The translations under genes were made by a program, and so were the position numbers. From Adiantum capillus-veneris (taxonomy: Eukaryota; Streptophyta; Polypodiopsida; Polypodiales; Pteridaceae), in the NCBI GenBank assembly GCA_014529385.2, contig CM043945.1, positions 94,960,112 to 95,024,111 on the forward strand: a stretch of DNA of 64,000 nucleotides, written 5' to 3'. Under the pieces are notes generated by a model. The model saw only the letters and a list, made by a program, of their open reading frames with translations. It made no database searches and had not been told where the DNA came from. Within the stretch, counting starts at the first letter, position 1, and every line of letters starts with the position of its first letter. Below, piece after piece: positions 1 to 11,371 of this stretch.

Positions 1-950
1 TAGCAATTATTCTCAACTTGTGTCAATGATAATGTAAGTGATCATCACTCTTGATAGGTAGACCATATCGGTGAAGTCTAGTTGAAGTATCACCTAGCAA
101 TGATCCTCATATTCACTATCTTGTGTCAACGATAATGTAAGTGAGAAGTTTTATATGTGTACCATCTGTTGAGCTTGATTCTCAATAGCCCCTTCATTGG
201 AATTCTCCCACTTGGGGAAACACCACTTGCAAACAAATACACATACACATGATCATTAGCTTACCTTGTAATAGAATTTGGCTAGTAACATTGATTGTAG
301 TGGAATTGAAATGACAGTAGTGAGATTTTCATTAAGAGAATTCCTAATGACGATAGAGAGGGAATGCTTGATTCAAGATAACAATATAAACATTACACCT
401 AGTTAGCTTTGCATGAACAATACTTGTAAAAAAAGAGAAAGAATTAGAGAAATTGACAACAGTTGAGTACCGAATTTACTTGGAGTCGGTCCCCCCTCCA
501 AAGGCTTTTGTATTATATGTTCTCCCATAAAGAGAGACTTGGTACAATACATTCTTTGTGTTCCTTGAGACCTTGTTGATGCCATGAAGATGGCAAGCTT
601 CATGCACCAATATTATGCCCAAAACAACAATTAAACTTACTTGCAATAGACATGAACTTGTCCCCGGCCTCAATCCCAAGACCTCAAACACCTTCAAAGG
701 TGAAGAGAGTTGGCAAGGAGTGAGGAAAGTGAAGAGGAAGAAGATGTAGCATACAAGAAAGAAGTATTCTCCTCACATATCAGCACTCTTAGAGCATAGC
801 TTAGCATAGTAATGGAGATTTGAGAAGGTGATGAGCATGCTTTAAAGCTTGACTCTTGCTTGGATTTGCATTCCATAGCCAAGAGATGTTAGTGTAGGCT
901 CTCTACTTCTCAAGCTTGGTGAAGGAGATGACTTCTTGCTTAACACACAA
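1..950. other. non-coding stretch, nothing recognised
   Basis: AT-rich sequence without a convincing reading frame. The first 150 bases contain two loosely similar copies of a phrase about delays such as tgtcaatgataatgtaagtg, suggesting an old short duplication. I see no gene, RNA or transposon end here. Confidence 0.5.
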
Positions 951-951
951 T

Positions 952-954
952 GAG

Positions 955-1029
<75 letters not shown>
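952..1029. repeat. compound microsatellite (CA)n-(GA)n
   Basis: About 19 bases of CA repeat run directly into about 58 bases of uninterrupted AG repeat. It lies in non-coding sequence. Confidence 0.97.
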
Positions 1030-1032
<3 letters not shown>

Positions 1033-1477
1033 GTCGACCTAACTAGAATACACTAGCTGCAAGCTCATTGGCCCAAGATTAGGGCTAGCCAATGAAAGGC
1101 CTAGGTCATATCAAGCAAGGGGTGTAGCATTTAGATAAGTGTCCTTCTTTCCCCCTTTGAGGGAGGGCTTGATTTTTTAAATTGAAGCTAAATTCTTGGC
1201 TCTCTAGGTCAACTGGCCAATAGGAATTAAGCTTACACATGGTCTGCACAATTCTCATTGGACCCCTTGATAGACTATCCGATAGGAATACAGGGAGTTG
1301 TAATCTTATTGGTCCTTTTTATGGGCTTTTCCATAAATTTTAAGTTTAATTTAATTAAGCATAATTCTCATTGATCCTTTCCATAGGTGATCCAATAGCA
1401 TTCAAGCTTAATTGGGGCCACTTGGCTAGGGGCCTGACATGTGTCATTTATGCCTCATGTGGAAGGGCTCTTGGGGG

Positions 1478-1520
<43 letters not shown>

Positions 1521-2440
1521 TGTTATCTCTCACACTCCTAGATGTAGGGCTCGCCCCCTCCTTTGTGGGACTTGTGTTAACTTTTTTTCTTAAGCACCTC
1601 AAGCACCTCAAGTTGGCCAAAGTCTTACCTAAAGGTTCTAGGTCTAAGGACTTTTAACACTAACCTTTGGAGGCTTTGATGAAGCTTAACCTAAGGTCTT
1701 TTAAAGCTCCATTAGGTATACATTTCTCTTCGGTAGACCTCTCCATTTGGATGCTTATTGCGATGAGATTATCTCTCCTCTTGGTCGCCTATTTAGAATG
1801 GATCTATCAATACCTATTCATATCCTAACTCTTGTTCCCATTTATCTTCCCACATTAAATGCCATTAGCTTGATATGAGAAAATCATTTGGGATAGGTAG
1901 ATATTAGATTTTATGACACTACCTTTCTCTTGAAATCATAGTTGTCCTCGACTAGGAGGTAGAGAAGGAAGCCTAGTCATTAGTCCATGGTTTCCTAGCG
2001 GGTAAAGTATCCCTTTTCACCCTACAACATCATTCTAAAATGGATGACTAATCCATTTTCTGCTTGAGAGACTTAGTTGCCGCAAGCATGTCTGCTCTTT
2101 ATTCCAAATCATATTCCAAAGTAGAGTGATAAATTCTACTTGGTGTTTGGGAGACATCGTTGCCACGAACATGATTCAAAGCATGCATACTTCTTAAATC
2201 TGTGTACAGAAAAAGAAAAAAGAGAGAGTCTTATAAGACAATAACATTGTTGATTTAAAATGCATTTAGATTTGCTTACTCCATTGTAGCATTGTAAGCA
2301 TTAACGAGGTTCATATTATCCTTAAGTTGTGCTCCTTGCATCCATATAGCATCTTCAAAAGGTTAATCCTTGAATTTAATAAGGTACCATCGGATAATCT
2401 TAGTACCTTGTCTTCATGTCGAAGGATGGATTTGGGTTGG
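1030..2440. other. non-coding stretch with a (GT)n tract
   Basis: The stretch contains a G run followed by a (TG)n microsatellite at about 1473-1517. The remainder is AT-rich and I recognise no gene in it. It adjoins the decayed retrotransposon and may hold an unrecognised LTR or older insert. Confidence 0.5.
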
Positions 2441-4015
2441 AGCACCTCTTCTTGATCCTAGATCTCTAGAGGATCTTCAGTTATTGCTTCTATTGGTGGA
2501 TCTCCTTTGTAAGGCTCGAGTAGGCTGACATGAAAAGCATTGTGCAGGAGCCAATGATTGGGCAACTTTAATTGATAAGCAATCTCATTGATTGGCTTAA
2601 GAATTTGAAAAGGGTTGTAGAATCTTTTCGCTAGCTTAGCATAATACTTCTGGTGGCCCATAAGATTCTTGCCTGTAGTTTGCCTTAAGCAAGCCTTGGG
2701 GAACTTATGTGCTTGTTAGCAGTAACTTTTTGCTTTTGTTGTGAGATGGATATAGCCTCTTTAATATTTTGAAAGATTATAATTGTAGATCTCAGCTAAA
2801 CTCATCAGCAGTGCAAAGACCTTCCCATGTACCTTTTAGATCTTCCTATGTAGCAAGGGACTTTTAGATCTTCCTTCTATGACCTTGAAAGGTGCCTTTC
2901 CTGTAGAAGTATGCACGGTGTTATTGTATGCATACTCATCAAGGGCTAAGTACTTCTCCCATTGTGAGCGTTGATCTACTTCTGCGACATAGGTTTTTAG
3001 TAGATCTAGAATCGTAAGGTTAGCTATCTCACTTTGGCCATCCGTTTGTGGGTGATAGGCCGAAGAGAAATTTAATCTTGTACCTAGGTTCTCAAAGAGA
3101 CCTTCCAAACATTGCTAATCATTCTAGGATCTCTATTCGACACTATGAATGCTGGCAAGCCATGGTATTTGAAAATCTGAGATATGAAGAGGTTGCCATT
3201 TGATGTGCCTTAATAGTCTTTTTAACACATGTATAAAGTGTGCTTGTTTGCTAAACCTGTCAACTATTGTCCATATTCATGTATTCCCATGGATAGACTT
3301 GGGCAATCCAAAGATAAAATCCATGGATATGCTCTCCCATGGTGAATCCTGGTTGTTTCCCTCTATCATACTTTGTCTTTTAGCATACCACGCATTTTGA
3401 AATATGCTCTTGTATGTCTACTTTCATGGTAGGCCAATAGAAGTAGGTCTCTACTCCTCGAAGAGTAGGTTGAATCCCTTTATCTCCTGCATAAGGAGGT
3501 GCATGGGATTCATACATTACTTTCTCATGGAGTCAGTTAGTAAGACATAGCCTATTGCCATAGAGAAGATAATGCTATTAGCGAGAAATTTTCTATGAAG
3601 CATCTATACTATGCACACATACAAATAAAGCTTTGTAGGTCATGTGTATTCCTTGGATTCGGCCACCCTTTTATTACCTCTAACTTTACTGGATCCATAC
3701 GAATGCCATCTTGAGAGATAATGTGACCTAAGTATTGAATCTCTTGCAGAAAAAAATCGCTCTTTTTTTATTTAATGAAAAGTTACTCTCTTAGAACTTG
3801 AAGGATTACCTGGAGATGTTGCTTATGCTCCTCAAGAGAATTTGATTAGATAATAATATTATCAAAGTAAACTTGCGGTGGGGCCTAAATTGTTTCTCCC
3901 TTAAGCGATTGAATGTGGCCAAAGCATTTGTCAAGCCAAAAGGCATGACATGATATTCATAAAGACCAAATGGGAGTAATGGCCTCTGAATTACCTGGGG
4001 ATGTCAAACCTTCAT
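2440..4015 (-). pseudogene. decayed Ty3/gypsy pol (RT fragment, integrase, C-terminal tail)
   Basis: Read on the minus strand from 4015 downwards. At 4010-3840 there is a reverse transcriptase segment with the MPFGLTNA motif (read YHVMPFGLTNALATF), then a YFDNIIIYS block corresponding to the catalytic YxDD region, with N for the second D. Near 3700 a YLGHIISQDGI motif follows. RNase H is missing. From 3530 the integrase zinc-binding region and core are readable: DFIFGLPKS, DRFSKQAHF, then SSAYHPQTDGQSE at about 3060. At 2660-2458 comes the region after the core (KLPNHWLLHNAFHVSLLEPY). Several frameshifts and stops and an internal deletion make it a dead copy. No LTR pair was found. Confidence 0.9.
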
Positions 4016-4319
4016 AGGATAGAACATAGGTAGGTGAATGGGGTGATAGAGATTTGCATGGCAGTGTGCTTCACTGCATCCATTGTTGTGGCCATGCAGA
4101 AGGCGTAGATGGAGAAGCCGCAAGAGGAGAGATTCGCATACCTTTGACGGGAAGGGCGTATGGTGGAGCCAAGCATGCTGCAAGCCGTCTACCATTGTAC
4201 ATGTGAAAGGATGCGTGGGAACGATGGCATGGCTTGATGACAAAAAGCCTATGCAAAAATAGAATCTGGGATAGATTCTATCTGATAGAAGTTGAATAGA
4301 GCCTCTACTACTAGAGTTT
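4016..4319. other. non-coding stretch next to gypsy fragment
   Basis: An open frame of about 150 codons on the minus strand crosses this stretch and the following repeat, but it has no recognisable motif and crosses a tandem repeat, so I do not call it a gene. Confidence 0.4.
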
Positions 4320-4680
4320 AGTGTCAAAACCTTTATCATCCAACACTGGTTGTGCTCGAAAAAAAACCTAGATTTAATGTAATCCCACCTACAAAATATT
4401 TGAAATTTACCTCTAAAATTTAAACTTAGAGGTGCAAAAATATAGAGGAACTTCATGTAAAAACCTTTAAATATAAATGTACCTCTACAATTTGAGAAGA
4501 GTTTAGTGTCACTCGCTATGCTGGAAAAAACCTAGATTTAGTGTAATCCCACCTACAAAAATTTGAAATTTACCTCTAAAATTTAAACTTAGAGGTGCAA
4601 AACCTAGAGGAACCTAATGTAAAAACCTTTAAATATAGTCAATGTATCTATACAATTTTACATTTGAAGAGTTTTCAAGT
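4320..4680. repeat. two-copy imperfect tandem repeat, ~163-bp period
   Basis: A block beginning with aaacctagattta near 4365 recurs near 4528, followed in both copies by the same phrase about 'gtaatcccacctacaaaa' and 'aacttagaggtgcaaaa'. The copies differ by small indels. Non-coding. Confidence 0.85.
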
Positions 4681-4864
4681 TTTCAAAAAAATGTTTGTTT
4701 CTGGCGTTGTCGGTCACATGCCCATTTTTGTCACATGGCCCCCTAAATTGGGACTTTAGTTGGGGATGACCTTAGGGACCAATCCATATTCTATGTGTGG
4801 GTTAAATCTAATTGAGATGCCCATACCTCAAATTTAGGGTTAACTCTCCCTAATATCATACTAT

Positions 4865-4893
4865 CATTAGGAAAAGTTTGGACTCAAATTTGG
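4865..4893 (+). repeat. left inverted repeat of the 6.5-kb element
   Basis: 29 bases whose core reads aaaagtttggactcaaattt. The reverse complement of 11343-11371 differs at only two positions (G/A and A/G). Such a match over 29 bases at a distance of 6.4 kb is unlikely by chance and is the main evidence that the genes between them form one unit. Confidence 0.8.
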
Positions 4894-5232
4894 GACCTGT
4901 TAGAAATGCCATGTCAGCGTAGAGAGAGATAATAGAAAATTCATTTTAACCCTTTTTCATAGATGTTTTCTAAAATCTGCATATCTTAATCATGCAAGGT
5001 ACGTTTATTAAAAGACCCAAAAAGTATTCCAGACATGGTAACACTTCACTATGCGCGACGGCTACTGAATTCAATGACGAATTTCTCAATCTTCTGCATT
5101 TTTGAAAACTAAGCTTTGTTTCCTCGCCTCCTTCTTACCCCCATTCCCTCCCGCGTTCTCTCTCGCGCACGATATTCAAATTGCCATTTTTCAATTGTCC
5201 CCACCTCCTTCTGCACACAGTTTTGGTCAGTC

Positions 5233-6110
5233 ATGTCTCAATTGACACTTGTAGCTTCTCCACGAAGAACTTCTACGCGGAATAGAAGAGATGTATATCA
5301 CATGCACATAGAGCTCTCAAAAGAGTATGAACCCCTCTGCAAGAAAAACAAACCGCAGATGCTTTCTAAAGCTTCGAAGGAGAACTTAAGATCACTGGGC
5401 ATGAAAAATGTGGACCATTGGCTGGACGACAGAATGTATTCAAAGCATCCCTTCACAAACTCCACTCCACCTTTTAAGGATATTACATCCTTAGTGAACT
5501 ATGTCGGAGATGGCCACTATGGCTTGTATGGCTACACTAAGCAGTTGGCTACAAGAAATGACGTTCTGCAACAAGAGAGAGATATTGTATACAGCGAGAA
5601 TGTCCGCTTACACCAGAAAGTCGTGCAATGTGCTCAACAGGTTGAAGGTATCAAGGAGACCATCAAGGAGCTTACACGACAAGTCAGAGAAAAAAAACGG
5701 CACTAGGTCTTCGCCAAAGAGAAAGAAAACTAAGAGACATCGAGGACTTGAAAGTTAGCTTGGGAGGAATTAAGAAAAGGGTGCATGCCATTAATGGAGT
5801 GCATCTATCCTTCTTAGGTTTATATTCATAAACTCTCACATCTCTTACTGCTATTAACATGCTTACACAGATCTTTGCTTCACCCTGACAAAGAAGTGGA
5901 GCATAGCACAACCACCCCCTTGGCCCATTACGGACTCATATTGAATTGCAAAAGCGTAGCTGGCCTCTTGGATGATAAGCGCTATGGTAAGATCATTTTG
6001 CTAAACAGCTTGATAGTCTTTTAAAGGAGAACCAACTCCCTGCACGGGACGTTCAATCAATTTTGGATGAAGCTGGTATTCCAATAAGGAATATGCCATT
6101 TTCAAGTATG
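5233..6110 (+). pseudogene. coiled-coil protein, probable N-terminal part of the element's transposase
   Basis: An ATG at 5233 opens a frame of 157 codons to 5706; I prefer it to the upstream ATG at 5116 because the preceding stretch is pyrimidine-rich like a leader. The protein is basic at the start (RRTSTRNRR), then has a globular stretch, then a predicted coiled coil from about residue 105 (heptad-like LQQERDIVYSENVRLHQKV and further E/K/L-rich sequence). After the stop, another frame continues coding-like sequence (RDIEDLKVSLGGIKKRVHA), and after a probable intron ending near 5870 a further frame reads KQLDSLLKENQLPARDVQ near 6000-6060. The gene is therefore frame-broken. I do not recognise its family. 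Confidence 0.5.
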
Positions 6111-6194
6111 TAGCATTATTTGCAGTGCTGTTCCACTAGAAAGGGTTTTGCATCATTTGCAATGTTGTTCCACTAGAAAAGGGTTTTGATTCTT

Positions 6195-7929
6195 AACTCC
6201 TCTTACTCAGCTCTGTGCAAAGACAGGTCAAAAAGTTCCGCATCAAGCACACGCTTCTTCCAAGCCCTTTCTCTATTCAAAAAACAAGACGGGAAGTCAA
6301 TGAGGAGGTGCTTCAAAAGCTAAGAAGTCCTTTCCACATTGAATCGACATACAGACCACCAAAAGGAGAAGAAATGGTCTATGACAATTATAACAATATT
6401 TTTTATGATATCATGCGCTACAGTCATACATTGTGCAGTCGTTCGATGTCACTACTGAAGAGTGCAACGGCGTCCTGAAGTTTGTCATCAAGATAGATGA
6501 GTGCGAGCTTATAAAGGAGACAAAGGTTGAGCGAGTCACAATCGCATTTATGAATAGAGCTCTGGATGCAAGCATTGGAATAGATGATCCTCGAAACTTT
6601 AGTGTGCAATCTGAGCACAACATTTTTCTTCTTGTGACGTTCAAGGTTCGTAGAAGTTATGTTTAAGATAATTTATCGTTGTGTAGGAGTTGAATGCTTT
6701 CCAATGTGCATTGTAAAAAGTTCAAAATTATCCTTTCAGGTGCCCACTTAGAACTTCAATATATTTAATTGGGTTTTTCATCAAACAAACATACCAGAAA
6801 CAATAAGCGAACAGAGAAATGGAAAGAAATTGGATGTGGAGGACATGGGATCCTACAATGTTGAGTGGCACATCGATGGACACCTAAAAACCTTGAAATG
6901 CATGTACAACGTTTCCAAAGGAGCAACAAGCAAAAGCCCTTGCTTGTATTGTATGGGAGAGGTACACATCCTTGACAAACCATTTTGGAGGAGAGCTCCG
7001 GATAGGCATTTGCACGACCCTAACTTTCGACCCATTTTGGATATCCCACTATCTAGAGTACACATATGCACAATGCATGCACTTTGTAGAATAATAGAAA
7101 AACTAATGTTTCTCTTCATCTATTTTTCCTGGACCACTCGACCTCTATTTGCGAAGCAAAGGGCAATCTCAGCCTTAGAGACGGCCTTCTCATAAATGGG
7201 TTTGCACAGATAGAGCAAGATGAGAAGAGATTGAAAAATGGCCATGATGTTCCAAAGAAGCTATCCATTGGTGGTGTGAAAGTCTGACTCTTACTTTCAG
7301 TGCCCACAACTGGATGCCAATGCAAAAGCCAAAGTGCACAAGAAAGACAAGCATTAAGATACAACATGTGGAAAATCTGCACAATGTTGTAGTTGACCAT
7401 GCAGACAATGGTGTAGCAAGGACTCGCAAAGCGAAGGTATGGAAAACTTTGGACGCAATATTCAGGTTCTGCGAATTGAATTCATGGACTGATGGCGACT
7501 ATACAAATTTCTAAGAAGCCGTGGAGACCTACCACAAAACATTCATAAGTGCATGGACAAATCAACATATTACTAACTACATGGTACTGTAATTTATTTG
7601 AAGACATGATAATCTTTTGACTAGATAATACTCGTCCTTATAATATCTGAATGCTTTGTGTGCAACACATTAACTGTAACCACATGTCTTGGTTTGCGAG
7701 GTAATATGGTAGCTTGGGTGTTTGGTCAACACAGGGCATGGAAAAAACCCACTATCAAGCTCATACTGGTTATTTCAGTCACACTCGACATGGAGGTGGT
7801 GCGGACAAAGCAAATAGATTAGAGGAGCTACACCAATGGACGTATCAAAAACTAATGCACAAGTCACATCGCAAGGAACAAGTCAAACAGAGTCAGATTG
7901 GCCATGCAGTGAGATTAGCCAAAAAATGA
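6195..7929 (+). pseudogene. transposase-like gene, frame-broken, family not identified
   Basis: Coding-like pieces follow each other in different frames: 6215-6440 (FRIKHTLLPSPFSIQKTRRE...), 6433-6650 (KFVIKIDECELIKETKVER), 6780-7100 (WHIDGHLKTLKCMYNVSKG, then a Cys pair in SPCLYCM), 7200-7290, 7314-7570 and 7700-7929 (LGVWSTQGMEKTHYQAH, then a HTRHGGG motif). Introns with usable GT/AG sites probably separate some pieces, but a TAA at 7512 and other stops indicate decay. The order (acidic strand, CxxC segment, helical C-terminal HxxH-containing block) resembles a DNA-transposon transposase; I infer that from layout and the flanking inverted repeats, not from a family match. Confidence 0.5.
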
Positions 7930-8576
7930 TGAAGAAAGAAAATATGGGAGTTATCATCTGCGGCTAGGCAACATGCGGATTGGCGGCTACAAAAACAATG
8001 TGTTGGAAGGGTTTGGACAACACCGTTGCAAGCAATTTCATAACTCTTAGCCATACAAGATCCAAACATCAAACTTAACGTATGTAGAAGAATCGATGTA
8101 ATTTCAACTTTTTATATTGTGAATGATGGTTGAAACAAAAAAAAAACATTGCAAGACATTGTTACATAATCACTTTAAATCTGATGCATAAAACAAATAC
8201 ATTCTATTTATTCTAGTCATCTGGAAATGATACATAATATTCTGGCCTCTTGTCCTTATCTGAAGGACCCTCTTCCTCGTGCCTTGATCTCTTTGAATGA
8301 CGCGTTTCGTCATCAGCATTCGTCGCAAGCACATTGAGGTTGAGCAATTGGGTCTCCTTAGTTGCCTCAACCTGCGCATGGGGCCTCTTCTATAAGTTGA
8401 ATGATTGGTTGCTTTTGTTTCAACAGATCATGTTTTCCATATTGTGGCAACTAGCGTGGGTCTGTTTGACGACTGTCCTCACCTCTCAGAATCATCTTTT
8501 TCGACGTAACCTTCTCATTTCTCAATCTTCTTCTTATTCTTTCCCACAACGCTTTCCAGGATAAACACTTGTTTCC

Positions 8577-9219
8577 ATGGCTCGCACGAAGCAGACCGCA
8601 AGGAAGGTTTACCCGCAAGACAACCAACCTTCATCCCCAAGAGTTGGAGGCAAAACCCTGCCTAATCTTTGGGCAACAATGCGTAGTCAGAGGTACAAGC
8701 AGAACCGAAGCGTTCTCCTTGAGCTGCACAAACTCCAGAGGCATGTTTCTCTTGCTATTCCTAAGTTACCCTTTCAAAGAGTAGTTTGCCAAATTTGTAA
8801 GAGTGCAAAATTTGGATGTTCGATGGGCTAGAAGTGCAATGGATTGCCTCCACGAGGTAGCCGAGGACTTTCTAATCGGGCTGTTCCAAGATAGCTACAT
8901 CCTCACAGCTCATGTCCACAGAGTGACAATGATGCCACGGGATATCAATTCTCTAAGGCTGTTACAATATAGGTACGACAAAACATTTGCATCGGTCCAT
9001 CTATCTAACAGGAGAATGGACAACATTTTGGCAATCCCTCCAATAACCAAAGTGAAGGTGACGGATGTGAGCACCACACAACACACATACGTCACACATT
9101 TGACTGTGGAGCGGACCCAAGAGGCACTTGTGGAAGAGTCTCCGGAGGACTCAAATGAAAGGGAGATGTTATTAGCAATTGACCAAGCTAACAATGACAC
9201 CATACGTTTCCTTGCCTAG
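8577..9219 (+). pseudogene. divergent histone H3-like protein with C-terminal extension, one apparent frameshift
   Basis: The ATG at 8577 starts with MARTKQTARK, identical to the first ten residues of canonical histone H3 (including K4 and K9). The rest of the tail is unrelated (S10 is V) and lacks the K14/K27 regions. The core then realigns: an alphaN-like stretch, KLPFQRVV (H3 KLPFQRLV), and after a one-base surplus at 8811-8815 the frame shifts to DVRWARSAMDCLHEVAEDF (H3 alpha2), LIGLFQD, RVTMMPRDI (H3 RVTIMPKDI). About 70 further residues have no counterpart in H3. The ORF stops at 9219. It resembles a fast-evolving H3 variant; a CENH3 origin cannot be claimed. The single frameshift could be decay or a sequencing error; a splice explanation would need an intron of about 36 bases, too short for plants. 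Confidence 0.75.
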
Positions 9220-9429
9220 CTTTCGACGTAGCACTTCTTGTACGGGGCCAAATTTTGTACTTTCGTTTCGGCCGTCATGAAATAGGTGTTTTTCAAAATA
9301 GTGGGAGGGAGCTTACGGACCAAATTATCAACTTCGGTCTCTGGTGTGTTAAATTATTTTTTCAGAGGTATTTATTTAATTTTGGCTTATTCGAGAGTCT
9401 CATCAATTAATTCGCTCAATTTGCATCAT

Positions 9430-10240
9430 GTTGGTTTTGAACCTTGCATGGAATCTACAATCTGAGGTAGCCGTTTTGGACGTACAACTGTCAATCGTAC
9501 TTACCTCGGAGGACACTTACCTGATTGAAGTCATTGATTGGTTTCAATAAGTGAACATGGACACGACAAAAATTTTACTTTTAGTTTACAACAAAAAGTA
9601 AGTATTTTTTATATTGCTAGTCTTCAATATTTTGTATACTACGAATAGCAAACTAATTCCTTTTTTTGTGCAATTAGTTCACATTGGAGCCTTGTAGGCT
9701 TAAACATTGAGCGCAAGCATTGCTACCTTGCAAACTTTGCGCATGGTTTTCATGGGAATGTCCAAAGATACGTAGTTACTTGTTTCTTGATTCTGCAATT
9801 TCGATGCAACGTGTGGTCACCATATGCTATGTATTGCAGGTCTGTTCAGAAGCTTGTTGCTGCATGGGAAGCATTGACCCAAAACAGTGTTTGGAAAGAT
9901 ATGTTGATTTTGAGTTGCAAGGTTCCAAAGCAAGACGACGCGCATTCTTGTGGATGGAGAGTTCTTGCAAATACGGAGCTTCTTCTAGAATGCATTTATG
10001 ATGAGAAGTGTAGAAGTGTAAGTGCAATGTTTTGCTTTTGTAATACTTGCACGCATGATTTCTTTCAATTATATATAACGGCTATGGAATTCATTTGCAG
10101 GCAAGGAACTGGTAGATTATTTGAACTTGCATGTGGAGACATTCAGGATGATGATCATCCAGAATATGATCAATCTTGTGGAGACTCATCTTGAAGGAGT
10201 CACCGATGCATTTGTCATGCCACCGCCATGACCACAACCT
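9430..10240 (+). pseudogene. Ulp1-type (C48) cysteine peptidase gene, intron-containing
   Basis: Exon pieces: up to 9597 (DTYLIEVIDWFQ, then VYNK), 9678-about 10014, and about 10102-10240. The first intron (9598-9677) has GTAAGT and a TAG acceptor and joins in phase. Catalytic landmarks of Ulp1/SENP proteases are visible: His in SHWSLV (9682-9684), Gln in KVPKQDD (9931-9933) and Cys in HSCGWRV (9949-9951). The catalytic Asp is not obvious. A TAA at 9548-9550 interrupts the first exon. The tail reads LVDYLNLHVETFRMMI, then ends near FVMPPP. This family cleaves SUMO-like modifiers; copies are often carried by plant DNA transposons. Here it is the last gene before the right inverted repeat. Confidence 0.75.
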
Positions 10241-11342
10241 CGGCCTCCACCTTGGAGGTACGAAGCAACACTCTCCACCAGCAATAGACCAAGCGTCCGG
10301 ACCTGCCTCCCCTCGTGTTTCTGGCCACTTGATCTCTAGTCTTTTTGTAATACCCAATTTTACTGTGGAAGACGAGGCCACTTCACAATCTTTTCCTAAC
10401 CCCAAGCGCATGACCCAACCCCCAGACTCTCTCATGAGCCTTTGCATCCTAATCATGATAATCAAGCCGGGGGGAGCTCCCCTCAATTGTAAATGAGAGC
10501 TACTAAGATTTAATTGGACATTATTATAGTGCACATTATTACTTTGTTGGAAGGATAAATATCTGCAACTGGCAGATTAAACACACAATACACGAGTGAC
10601 CATTATGGATGTAAGAAAACTTATAATTAAAGATACTTACAATTTGGTCGGTTTGTTGAAAATCCTGTCGGCGTTGTTCGTAGACGCAACCCTAAGTGCA
10701 TATATACGTGTTCAATGAGAATCTCTTTGACTGTTTTGCCTATTTGTGACAAGCAAAAGTTTTTCACCCTACCTTTATAACTGTTCACAAACTCGTTGCC
10801 CGTGCTCTTTCTCTTCCTCCTCTGCAGGAGAACCCAGCTTCCAACTGTAATGGTGGTGGAAAGCCATTGATTGTCGTCCAAATCAAAGCTATTGAAAATT
10901 TCGACAGACTTAATACTTGCGGATGGTCGTCGAGGTCGTTGTTCTCCATTAGTGATTCATCTATGTATGGCAAGATGCACATCACATATGTGAGAGGGGG
11001 AGTGTTTCTGAATACAAACACAATACAGTCAAATGTGAGCAGAATAGTTAGTTGAGCGCAAATGAATGAGAATGAGCGGGAATACTATGAAGTCTCTCCT
11101 ATCAAAAAAGTGCACACAACTGCATTGAGTGCGAGTTATGGTACATTTTTTCTATATTCGGTCCTGACAATAAAGATTCGAGCAACTCACAACGTATATT
11201 ATGGTTAAGGTTTTTTATGCAACTAAAAACTGTTTTTTGAAAATGCCAAAATTTGAAACAAAAGCAAGGAAAATCCGAGCTACCGTTACGGTAGCCCGCC
11301 ATCCATTGGTCGCATTGCATTCTCTTTCTAGCACTAAAATGA
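10241..11342. other. 3' part of the 6.5-kb element, no gene recognised
   Basis: Overlapping open frames on both strands at 10176-10534 and 10627-11055 show no motif. The segment ends in the inner palindrome at 11279-11295 and the right inverted repeat. Confidence 0.5.
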
Positions 11343-11371
11343 CCAAATCTGAGTCCAAACTTTTTCTAATG
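11343..11371 (-). repeat. right inverted repeat of the 6.5-kb element
   Basis: Partner of the repeat at 4865-4893 in opposite orientation. Just inside it, at 11279-11295, lies a 17-base near-palindrome with 8-base arms (gctaccgt / acggtagc) around one base. Confidence 0.8.

Noticed and set aside
4004-4456. 150-codon minus-strand frame
   Set aside because: Crosses a tandem repeat, has no motif and overlaps the edge of the decayed gypsy element.
7116-7429. Minus-strand frames over the transposase-like gene
   Set aside because: Antisense of better plus-strand coding pieces.
8797-8834. Intron explaining the frame change in the H3-like ORF
   Set aside because: GTAAG and AG are present but the intron would be about 36 bases, too short for plants; a one-base surplus gives exact alignment to H3.
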